Below are positions 43,223 through 50,030 of a stretch of 61,998 nt of DNA, piece after piece; positions within the stretch are counted from its first letter, which is position 1, and each line of letters starts with the position of its first letter. The notes under the pieces are model-generated. The model saw only the letters and a program-made list of their open reading frames with translations. It had not been told where the DNA came from and did not search any database. Position numbers and translations under genes: made by a program. The stretch comes from Peptoniphilus sp034090345 (GTDB taxonomy: Bacteria; Bacillota; Clostridia; Tissierellales; Peptoniphilaceae), in NCBI RefSeq assembly GCF_034090345.1, contig NZ_JAXDSS010000135.1, forward strand, positions 1 through 61,998. The letters are read 5' to 3'.

Positions 43223-44218
43223 ATGATATTAGCTGATAAGATAATTGAAGAGAGAAAGAAAAACGGATGGAGTCAAGAAGAATTGGCTGAAAAGTTAGGA
43301 GTTTCTAGACAGTCAGTTTCTAAATGGGAAAGCGCACAATCTGTACCTGACTTAAATAGGATATTAAATATGTCCAAAATTTTTGGGGTTAGCACTGATT
43401 ATCTGTTAAAAGATGAGATCGATACAGTGCAAAAAAATTCTGAGAGTACTTCCATTGAAGTAGATAGCAAAAACATAAAGAATGTGAGCATGGAAGAGGC
43501 TGTTGATTTTTTGAAGATAAGTGAAGAAAATTCAATATGGATATCTTGGGCGGTTTTCTTGTATATAGCATCTCCTATAGTTTTGTTAATACTGTCAGGG
43601 TTATCTGAAAGTAAATTATTTGATGTATCGGAGGATATGATAGTGGCTGTAGGTGTGCCTGTTTTATTACTTATGGTTGCTCTTGGAGTGTATATATCTA
43701 TAAGTTGTGGCAATAGAGCTAAGGAATATAAGTTCTTACATAAGGATGAAATAGAAACTGCGTACGGAGTGGATGGTTTGGTTCGTGAAAAGAAAAGTAA
43801 CCATTCAAGTAAGTACAAAAACACAATAGCAATAGGTGTTGTAGCGTGTATTTTGGCTTGTGTGCCTCTGTTAATTAGTGAAGCATTTAATAATGAGGAT
43901 TATATAATATTCAATATGGTAGCTCTGCTGATTTTTATTATAGCTGTATCGGTGAATAGAATGGTGCGAGTTGGTTTAGTAAAGGATAGTTATGACAAAC
44001 TTTTGCAAGAAGGGGATTTTACTGTAGCAAATAAAAAAATAGCTCCAACTATAAATAAAGTGAGCTCTGCATATTGGGGAGTAGCACTTGCAATATACTT
44101 AGCGTGGTCGCTATATACAATGAAGTGGGGATTCACATGGATAGTATGGCCGGTGGCTGGAGTTTCATATGCAGTAGTAATTAATATAACCAAGATGTTT
44201 ATCAAAGCTGAAGATTAA
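43223..44218 (+). CDS. XRE-family HTH regulator with C-terminal membrane domain
   Basis: An N-terminal XRE HTH (about 1-62; ERKKNGWSQEELAEKLGVSRQSVSKWESAQSVPD) is followed by a linker and four or five membrane segments in two clusters (about 105-165 and 205-330). Such proteins are common in Firmicutes as membrane-tethered regulators, often tied to antimicrobial or stress responses, but no target gene is adjacent. ATG 43223 has GAGAGGA upstream and starts MILADKIIEERKK like the family, so it is preferred to an in-frame TTG at 43190. Confidence 0.83.
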   Translation: MILADKIIEERKKNGWSQEELAEKLGVSRQSVSKWESAQSVPDLNRILNMSKIFGVSTDYLLKDEIDTVQKNSESTSIEVDSKNIKNVSMEEAVDFLKISEENSIWISWAVFLYIASPIVLLILSGLSESKLFDVSEDMIVAVGVPVLLLMVALGVYISISCGNRAKEYKFLHKDEIETAYGVDGLVREKKSNHSSKYKNTIAIGVVACILACVPLLISEAFNNEDYIIFNMVALLIFIIAVSVNRMVRVGLVKDSYDKLLQEGDFTVANKKIAPTINKVSSAYWGVALAIYLAWSLYTMKWGFTWIVWPVAGVSYAVVINITKMFIKAED

Positions 44219-44232
44219 AATATTTAGAATCA

Positions 44233-44260
44233 AAAAGGGAGTTCATACGAACTCTCTTTT
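44233..44260. terminator. Bidirectional terminator between the XRE and IclR genes
   Basis: AAAAGGGAGTTC/GAACTCTCTTTT (44233-44244 with 44249-44260) has a 4-base loop. Confidence 0.85.
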
Positions 44261-45029
44261 AAATATTTGATATCAATTTAGCTATTTGAGAAGCCTGATT
44301 TTTTAATTCGGGAACTACATCGTTTAATATACTTTCAATATAAGTAGAAAATGAAGTTATACTAAGAGTAGCTATGATATTTCCGTTTGAATTGAAAATA
44401 GGTACTGAAAGACTACTCACACCTAATTGATATTCTTGGTTTTCATAGCTATAGCCATTCTCTAAAATATCGTTTAATTTTTTCTCCAACATCTCAACAG
44501 AAGTTGAGGAATAGTCGGTAGTGTTGTCGGGCTTACTATCCAAAGCATATTTAATATTTTGTAAATTGTAGTTATGAGCTAAAGCTAATTTACCGGATGC
44601 GCTAACTGATAACGGTAGTAATACATGCTCGGCGACATGTATTTGATAGTGTTCTTTATGAGCGCTTGAACTATATATAGTGTAAACTTGTAGATTTTCT
44701 ACAATTTGAAAACAACAAGTTACTGAAAATTCATCAGATATTTTTTCTACAAAAGGGCTTATATATTGTATATATAGTTCTTGTTTTTTATTTAGTAATT
44801 TGGACTTAGCTGAAAAAAACAATCCTAGACTATAATATTTCGTAGAATAATCAAAGTTTAGAAGCCCATACATTAATAGGGTATTAGCTATTCCTCTTGT
44901 TGTACTCAATTTTAAATTTGTAATTTCACTAATTTCCTTTAATGTAAGATAGTTTATATTGTCAGTAAAACAATTTATAACATCTATAGCTCTTTTTATA
45001 GATTGAATAGGTTTGAATGAATCTAACAT
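44259..45029 (-). CDS. IclR-family transcriptional regulator
   Basis: 256 residues: an N-terminal winged HTH (about 10-70; TLKEISEITNLKLSTTRGIANTLLMYGLL) and the IclR ligand-binding domain with LPLSVSASGKLALA and a C-terminal YQLGVSSLSVPIFNSNGNIIATLSI. IclR proteins sense small carboxylates or amino-acid-like metabolites and often control a divergent catabolic operon. Here the divergent operon encodes the NRAMP-like transporter and the ureohydrolase homologue, with a palindrome between. Its own ribosome binding site is AGAGAGGGA. Confidence 0.88.
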   Translation of the reverse strand: MLDSFKPIQSIKRAIDVINCFTDNINYLTLKEISEITNLKLSTTRGIANTLLMYGLLNFDYSTKYYSLGLFFSAKSKLLNKKQELYIQYISPFVEKISDEFSVTCCFQIVENLQVYTIYSSSAHKEHYQIHVAEHVLLPLSVSASGKLALAHNYNLQNIKYALDSKPDNTTDYSSTSVEMLEKKLNDILENGYSYENQEYQLGVSSLSVPIFNSNGNIIATLSITSFSTYIESILNDVVPELKNQASQIAKLISNI

Positions 45030-45115
45030 ACTAATTCCCTCTCTATATAAATATTTATAATTAAATTATAACGGGGAAGATAGTGAAAGTAAAATACGGC
45101 ATTATAGAATAAAAA

Positions 45116-45159
45116 ACGGTAATACCGTATTGACAAAGGTTTTCTTGTGAATATATAAT
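45116..45159 (+). promoter_or_regulatory. Promoter and palindromic operator of the NRAMP-like/ureohydrolase operon
   Basis: TTGACA (45130-45135) and TATAAT (45154-45159) are 18 bases apart. Directly before the -35 lies the palindrome ACGGT-AAT-ACCGT (45116-45128), with a related half-site ATACGG at 45095-45099 about 20 bases away. The most likely binder is the divergent IclR regulator (inference). The rest of the 214-base divergent region shows no riboswitch I recognise. Confidence 0.6.
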
Positions 45160-45243
45160 TGATTTAGTAATTTATCGATGCGCAATGATATTTACAAAAT
45201 TAGCTTAAAATACATTTAGATGATAATTTTGTAGGAGGAAGTT

Positions 45244-46455
45244 ATGAAAAAATATACTTTCAAAGAAAAATTAAAAGCTCTAGGGCCGGGGATGCTAATA
45301 GTCGGTTCGTTTATAGGACCCGGAACGATAACGAGTTCAACTAGAGCAGGAGCTACATATGGATATCAGTTGCTATGGTGTGTATTATTTTCTGTTTTGG
45401 CAGTAATAATCATGCAAGGCATGGCTGCAAGACTTGGGATAGTAACACAAACTGGATTATCCGAAAATTTAATAGAAGATTTAAAGGAAAGACCTGTTTT
45501 AAAAAACATAATGGTGATTTTGGTATCAGCAGCAATTATATTAGGAGGGATTGCCTATATGAGTGGAGATCTTACAGGTACGGCAATAGGCATTTCAGCA
45601 CTTACGGGGATACCTTCAAGAGTTATAGCTCCTATTTGGGGAATATGTATTCTATTTATAAGTAATCATAACAATGCTATAAAATGGTTGGAAAAATTAT
45701 TGACAGTGTGTGTTTCTATAATGGCGATAATATTTGTTATAACAATGTTTATAGTAAGACCTGATTTTACAGAAATATTAAAAGGTTTGATACCAAGTGC
45801 TGAGTCGAATTCTATTATGACTTGTGTAGCGTTAATAGGAACAACTGTAGTTCCATACAATTTATTTATTCATGCGACAAGTGCTAGACAAACATGGAAA
45901 GATCCGGACCAAATACCATTAGCTCAATTTGACGTAACTTTCTCTATGATAGTGGGTGGAATAATTACAGGTGCTGTAATGGTAACAGCAGGAACGGTTG
46001 TTAGAGGGATGAAAATTTCAACGGCAGTAGACATGGCTCAACAATTGGAGCCGCTTTTAGGGAATTTATCAGTTCCATTTTTAGCAGTAGGATTAGTTGC
46101 AGCGGGGATTTCAAGTGCTGTAATAACACCGTTGGGAGTGTCTTATGTATTGGCAGGTCTATTTGGATGGCAATTAGATAAAAAAGATAAGAGATATTTT
46201 GCAACAAATGTATTGATTTTACTTTTTGGAATTGTCGGAGCAGCAACAGGATTTAATCCAATTACTATAATTATGGCAGCGCAAGCTGTAAATGGAATTT
46301 TCTTACCGGTGAGTGTATTTGTATTATTGTACTTAGCTAGTAGGGAAAAAGTTATGGGAGAATATAAAAACAACATGATTCAAAAAATTTTAGGAATTGG
46401 AGTTTTCTTAATATCTCTAACAATTGGTGTAAGCAGTATAATGTCGTTATTTTAA
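45244..46455 (+). CDS. NRAMP-family transporter lacking the metal-binding DPGN motif
   Basis: 403 residues with about eleven helices in the NRAMP (LeuT-like) arrangement. In helix 1 the metal-binding motif DPGN is replaced by GPGT (SFIGPGTITSSTRAGATYGY). In helix 6 the metal-selecting M-P-H is V-P-Y (GTTVVPYNLFIHATSARQTW). So the Asp, Asn and Met ligands of Mn/Fe transporters are all missing. The protein is otherwise well conserved in fold, with an unbroken reading frame, so it likely carries something else. NRAMP-like proteins outside the metal group occur in metabolic loci: B. subtilis YcsG lies by the 5-oxoprolinase genes and the IclR-type kipR. GTAGGAGG precedes the ATG. The ureohydrolase gene follows 28 bases later. 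Likely role: import of the substrate of that enzyme. Confidence 0.8.
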   Translation: MKKYTFKEKLKALGPGMLIVGSFIGPGTITSSTRAGATYGYQLLWCVLFSVLAVIIMQGMAARLGIVTQTGLSENLIEDLKERPVLKNIMVILVSAAIILGGIAYMSGDLTGTAIGISALTGIPSRVIAPIWGICILFISNHNNAIKWLEKLLTVCVSIMAIIFVITMFIVRPDFTEILKGLIPSAESNSIMTCVALIGTTVVPYNLFIHATSARQTWKDPDQIPLAQFDVTFSMIVGGIITGAVMVTAGTVVRGMKISTAVDMAQQLEPLLGNLSVPFLAVGLVAAGISSAVITPLGVSYVLAGLFGWQLDKKDKRYFATNVLILLFGIVGAATGFNPITIIMAAQAVNGIFLPVSVFVLLYLASREKVMGEYKNNMIQKILGIGVFLISLTIGVSSIMSLF

Positions 46456-46483
46456 ATAAAGTTTTTAAATTAGGAGGAGAAAA

Positions 46484-47467
46484 ATGAGAAACAGTAAACC
46501 TACAATATATGATCCGAAATTTTTACCAAACAATATTTATAGCGGTGTTCCATCATGGTTAAATCTTCCGGTGATAGAAGAAGATGAAGATTTAAAGGGG
46601 TTGGATATAGCTGTAGTGGGAGTGCCTTGGGAAGGAGGATGTACAATAGGTGGGTATTCATCGTGTACAGAAGGTCCTAAATCAATTAGAAGTGTTTCGA
46701 TAAGATACACAGGATTCTTGCCGGATTTTAATTTAGATTCATTTGAGTATTTAAAAGGAGGAGATTTTGGGGATGTAGCAGTACAAAATGGGAGTTATGA
46801 TTTTACATTTGAAGAAATAAGAAAAAAGTTTTCTAAAGTCATAGATGCAAATGTTATACCGGTAACATTTGGGGGAGATCACTCAATATCTTATCCAATA
46901 ATTAGCGAGATGGCTAAAAAATATCCTAAAAAAATAGGTGTATTACACTTTGATGCACACTTAGACAACTATGAACAATTTGGAGATGATCTATACTCAA
47001 GATGTTCACCTTTCTATAGACTATACACTGATGAAAATATGGATCCTACAAAGATAGTTCACATAGGAATAAGAGGACCAAGAAATCATAAAAAAGAATA
47101 TGAGAATGCAGAAAAATTTGGTGCAACTGTGATTAAGAGCCAAGATGTTAAAGAAAAAGGTTGGAAAGAAGCAATAGGTGAAGCGATAGAAATCGCATTT
47201 AAGGATACAGAAGTTGTTTATGTAACAATATGTGCAGATGCACTGGACGCAGCATTTATGCCGCAAGGACCGCAAGATATGTGCGGACTTACTTCTTATG
47301 AATTAGCTATGATGGTTCATGAAGCAGGATTAGCAGGTGCAAAAGGATTTGACTTTGTTGAAATCTATCCGGAAACTAATTCATTACAAACAGCTTCTCA
47401 CGTTGGGTGTTGGATGGCGCTATACTATTTAAATGGGTTGGCAGAGCACAAAAAGAATAGATTATAA
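46484..47467 (+). CDS. Divergent ureohydrolase (arginase/agmatinase-family) homologue with altered active site
   Basis: A 327-residue ureohydrolase fold. Preserved are GVPWEGGCTIGG near the start, FGGDHSISYP (His ligand), HFDAHLDNY (Asp-His-Asp ligands) and FDFVEIYPETN (substrate Glu). Two changes stand out when aligned by eye to agmatinase. The metal motif S-I-D-I-D-x-x-D-P reads T-I-C-A-D-A-L-D-A, so the metal-bridging first Asp is Cys. The H-G-T-x-F motif with the catalytic His reads R-C-S-P-F. The frame is intact and the rest well conserved, so it is a functional but diverged protein, not a decayed one. It may use another metal or guanidino-like substrate. Co-transcribed with the NRAMP-like gene; AGGAGGAG precedes the ATG. 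The name agmatinase or formimidoylglutamase would be over-annotation. Confidence 0.82.
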   Translation: MRNSKPTIYDPKFLPNNIYSGVPSWLNLPVIEEDEDLKGLDIAVVGVPWEGGCTIGGYSSCTEGPKSIRSVSIRYTGFLPDFNLDSFEYLKGGDFGDVAVQNGSYDFTFEEIRKKFSKVIDANVIPVTFGGDHSISYPIISEMAKKYPKKIGVLHFDAHLDNYEQFGDDLYSRCSPFYRLYTDENMDPTKIVHIGIRGPRNHKKEYENAEKFGATVIKSQDVKEKGWKEAIGEAIEIAFKDTEVVYVTICADALDAAFMPQGPQDMCGLTSYELAMMVHEAGLAGAKGFDFVEIYPETNSLQTASHVGCWMALYYLNGLAEHKKNRL

Positions 47468-47471
47468 ATAT

Positions 47472-47497
47472 AGGGGCTTTTAAAGTCCCTGTTTTTA
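47472..47497 (+). terminator. Terminator after the ureohydrolase homologue
   Basis: AGGGGCTTT/AAAGTCCCT (47472-47490 region) is followed by GTTTTTATTT. Confidence 0.7.
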
Positions 47498-47541
47498 TTT
47501 TGAAATAGATTAATTTAATAATGAGAAATATAAAATAAATT

Positions 47542-47739
47542 ATTTATAAGATAAATCAAAAATTTAATTTGTTCATAATAAATGGGAATATAAATTAAAT
47601 AAATCGGATAAAATCAATTTGCTAATAATAAATCGAAGAACAAATTAAATAAATTGAAAAAAATTGATTTGTAAATAGTGAATGGTATAATAAATTAAAT
47701 ATAGTAATAAAATTTAATTTATTGAGTATTAATTAATGC
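47542..47739. repeat. Four imperfect 50-bp AT-rich tandem repeats
   Basis: Units start at 47542, 47592, 47642 and 47692 (the last 48 bp). Units 2-4 begin with AAATTAAATA, and all carry a central AAT(T/C)(A/G)ATTTG-like core and a TA-rich end. The block is over 80% A+T and fills most of the 362-base gap before the Fic gene. No reading frame crosses it. It is not a CRISPR: the repeats are contiguous without spacers. Confidence 0.7.
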
Positions 47740-47829
47740 ATTAGATTAAATATTTTCATAAAAATAAATTTTATTGCTATATCAAGATTTTTCACAAATA
47801 GAGGTTGATAGAAGTGGAGAGGTTAAAAT

Positions 47830-49050
47830 ATGGAGTATATATCAAAAGTATATTATAAGGATTTTAAAAATCATCAAAAAATCTATAAAAATAGGTATGA
47901 GTTTGAGGCTACATTAAGATTGGATTTGAAAATAAATCCTTACAGAACAAATGAAAATTTAAACTTATATTATGTTTTTAACAACAAAACTTCAAGATAC
48001 TTAGATTTAGTAAGAGAAAATGACAATAGACTTAATGAGATTGAATTAAAGTTACCTGAAGTGGCAAAAAAATCTTTGCTTAAAGATATTATTTCTAGTG
48101 AACTCCAAAGTTCAAATGAACTTGAAGGGGTTGAAAGTAGCAGAGAACAAATAGCTGAAACAACTAGAGAAATAATCGAGAATAAGAAATTAACAAATGA
48201 TAGATTAGTAAGCATGATTAAATCATATATATATTTATCAGGGGAAGATATGTTAAAACTTCCGGAAGATAGTAAAGATATTAGGAAAATATATGACAAT
48301 ATTACTAAAGGTGAATTGGAAAAAGATTGTATTCCTGACGGTAAAATTTTTAGGGAAAATGCTATTTATATTCAGAAAAAAAACACTGTTTCTGGAGAAT
48401 GTATTCACGAAGGTGTTTTAGGGGAAGATAATATTTCTGAGCATATAGGTATGATGTTAAATTTTTTGAATGATAATGAAATTCCGTTGTTATTAAGAAC
48501 TGCAATAGGGCATTATTATTTTGGGTATATACATCCGTTTTATGATGGGAATGGTAGAACGGGGCGTTTTATAAGCAGTATGTATATAAAAAAAGATTAT
48601 GGTTATTTAACGGCTATGTCATTATCTAGAGGAAGTTTTTTGAAGAAAAATGAATATTACAAAGCTTTTGATATCACTAATTCTGTGAAAAACAAAGGAG
48701 AACTCAATTATTTTGTAGATACTTTTTTGAGTATTTTAATTGAGGGACAATTTGATATTATAGAAAATTTAGTAGATAAAGTAGAAAAACTTGATAAAAT
48801 TCACACAAAAATAATGAATGATAATATTTTAGATACTGATATAAAAAAAGATATAATGTTTATACTTTCACAAGATTATTATTTTAATTATAATAACGGA
48901 ATAAAAAGAGAAGAGATAGTCGGATATTTAGACGAATATTATGCTAAAACAACAAGAGATGAAATTAGTGATTTAGAACAAGAAGGATTGATAATAAAAG
49001 TTAAGGGTAGACCTATCATTTATTGCGCAAATAGTAATTATTTTGAATAA
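47830..49050 (+). CDS. Fic-domain protein, class II (probable AMP-transferase)
   Basis: 406 residues. The Fic core motif HPFYDGNGRTGRF (near residue 236) is complete (H-P-F-x-x-G-N-G-R-x-x-R). An N-terminal inhibitory helix motif, S-N-E-L-E-G (near residue 98; [S/T]xxxE[G/N]), marks class II, where the Glu blocks ATP until relief. The C-terminal ~80 residues look like a winged helix (REEIVGYLDEYYAKTTRDEISDLEQEGLI). Such proteins attach AMP to Tyr, Thr or Ser of a target, often themselves or topoisomerases. No antitoxin gene is adjacent, as expected for class II. A- and T-rich codon use and the repeat block before it suggest horizontal gain. GAGAGG precedes the ATG. Confidence 0.9.
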   Translation: MEYISKVYYKDFKNHQKIYKNRYEFEATLRLDLKINPYRTNENLNLYYVFNNKTSRYLDLVRENDNRLNEIELKLPEVAKKSLLKDIISSELQSSNELEGVESSREQIAETTREIIENKKLTNDRLVSMIKSYIYLSGEDMLKLPEDSKDIRKIYDNITKGELEKDCIPDGKIFRENAIYIQKKNTVSGECIHEGVLGEDNISEHIGMMLNFLNDNEIPLLLRTAIGHYYFGYIHPFYDGNGRTGRFISSMYIKKDYGYLTAMSLSRGSFLKKNEYYKAFDITNSVKNKGELNYFVDTFLSILIEGQFDIIENLVDKVEKLDKIHTKIMNDNILDTDIKKDIMFILSQDYYFNYNNGIKREEIVGYLDEYYAKTTRDEISDLEQEGLIIKVKGRPIIYCANSNYFE

Positions 49051-49176
49051 ATTTATTGCCGATAATATAGAATAAAGCATACTGCTTTAAACGCTATTAT
49101 TATAAAGCCTTAAAAATTTTTTGAGATAGGATAGAAATTTTTAGCTTTATAAAAATTTAATATTCTTAATATTTTG

Positions 49177-49193
49177 TTTTGTTGACAACAAAA
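49177..49193. promoter_or_regulatory. Perfect 8-1-8 palindrome overlapping a -35 box
   Basis: TTTTGTTG-A-CAACAAAA is a perfect inverted repeat that contains TTGACA (49182-49187), a consensus -35 for the next gene. The matching -10 at 17 bases (TTAAAA) is weak. A repressor site is plausible; the binder is unknown. The remainder of 49051-49247 holds nothing else I recognise. Confidence 0.5.
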
Positions 49194-49247
49194 GGTATTC
49201 TATATTAAAATTTATTTAAAATATTTTAAATAAATTAAGGAGGTATT

Positions 49248-49784
49248 ATGCAAAGATATTCTATTTATGCAATTATAGTAATAGTTTTTGCTATAAGATT
49301 AGCTTTTTTAAAGATATCTAAGGAAAATGAAAGAGCGATATTAGCAAATGGTGGAAGAGAATATGGAGTTAAAAATACTAAACGAATAACAATATTGCAC
49401 ATACTATTTTATTTTGGTAGTTTAATTGAAGCAATAGTTAACAAAGTAGAATTTGATAAAGTTAGTTTGGTAGGACTAATATTAGTAATATTTTCAATGG
49501 TAGTTTTGTATTCGGTGGTTAGTGTATTAAAAGGAATATGGACTGTAAAACTCATGATAGCAAAGGGGCATAAGTTTAATAGGCACTGGTTGTTTGATAC
49601 ATTTAAGCATCCTAATTATTTTTTAAACATTATTCCTGAGCTTATAGGAATAGCATTGATTTGCCATAGCACAATCACAAGTATTGTAGTGCTTCCACTT
49701 TACATGATAGTGTTATATATAAGAATTAAAGAGGAAAATAATTTAATAGAAACGGTTATAAAACCTAATGGAATATTAAAATAG
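49248..49784 (+). CDS. Isoprenylcysteine carboxyl methyltransferase-like membrane protein (YpbQ-like)
   Basis: 178 residues with four or five membrane segments. The C-terminal signature KHPNYFLNIIPELIGIAL, with a final E-E-x-x-L (KEENNLIE), is the SAM-binding region of ICMT/PEMT-type membrane methyltransferases, and the overall layout resembles B. subtilis YpbQ. Bacterial members methylate lipid, polyketide or unknown substrates; no type III polyketide synthase (the ypbQ neighbour bpsA in B. subtilis) is present here. AAGGAGG precedes the ATG. Monocistronic with a strong terminator, followed by the rpoB promoter. Confidence 0.78.
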   Translation: MQRYSIYAIIVIVFAIRLAFLKISKENERAILANGGREYGVKNTKRITILHILFYFGSLIEAIVNKVEFDKVSLVGLILVIFSMVVLYSVVSVLKGIWTVKLMIAKGHKFNRHWLFDTFKHPNYFLNIIPELIGIALICHSTITSIVVLPLYMIVLYIRIKEENNLIETVIKPNGILK

Positions 49785-49788
49785 ATAG

Positions 49789-49825
49789 AACGTGTTAATA
49801 ATGTTTGATTATTAGCACGTTTTTT
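49789..49825 (+). terminator. Terminator before rpoB
   Basis: A 14-bp stem, AACGTGTTAATAAT/ATTATTAGCACGTT (49789-49802 with 49808-49821), is followed by T residues. It isolates rpoB from upstream transcription. Confidence 0.88.
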
Positions 49826-49914
49826 ATTTATAACTATTTATAAATAATTTACTGAGATTTATTTTATTTATATATAAATTTATTTTCTAAAAAACAAAAA
49901 AATATTGTAAATCC

Positions 49915-49943
49915 TTGCAAAACTTGTACAACAATGTTAAAAT
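49915..49943 (+). promoter_or_regulatory. rpoB promoter
   Basis: TTGCAA (49915-49920) and TAAAAT (49938-49943) are 17 bases apart. The ~80-base leader contains a small hairpin GACAG/CTGTC (49992-50006) just before AAGGGGTGAT, the rpoB ribosome binding site. Confidence 0.75.
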
Positions 49944-50030
49944 AATTAATTGCAAAATTATAAAAATGGATTAGTGTTCTCTAAATTAGGCGACAGTAAA
50001 TCTGTCTTGAATTTAAGGGGTGATTATTAA

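Noticed and set aside
45030..45243. Guanidine riboswitch before the NRAMP-like gene
   Set aside because: Given the ureohydrolase context I looked for one, but no conserved guanidine-aptamer sequence or stable stem set is visible; only the promoter and palindrome are.
45244..46455. Plain annotation as a Mn2+/Fe2+ transporter
   Set aside because: The D-P-G-N and M-P-H metal-binding motifs are absent.
46484..47467. Plain annotation as agmatinase or formimidoylglutamase
   Set aside because: Fold matches, but two active-site residues needed for those reactions are replaced.
47542..47739. CRISPR array
   Set aside because: The 50-bp units are directly contiguous, degenerate, and have no spacers or cas genes nearby.
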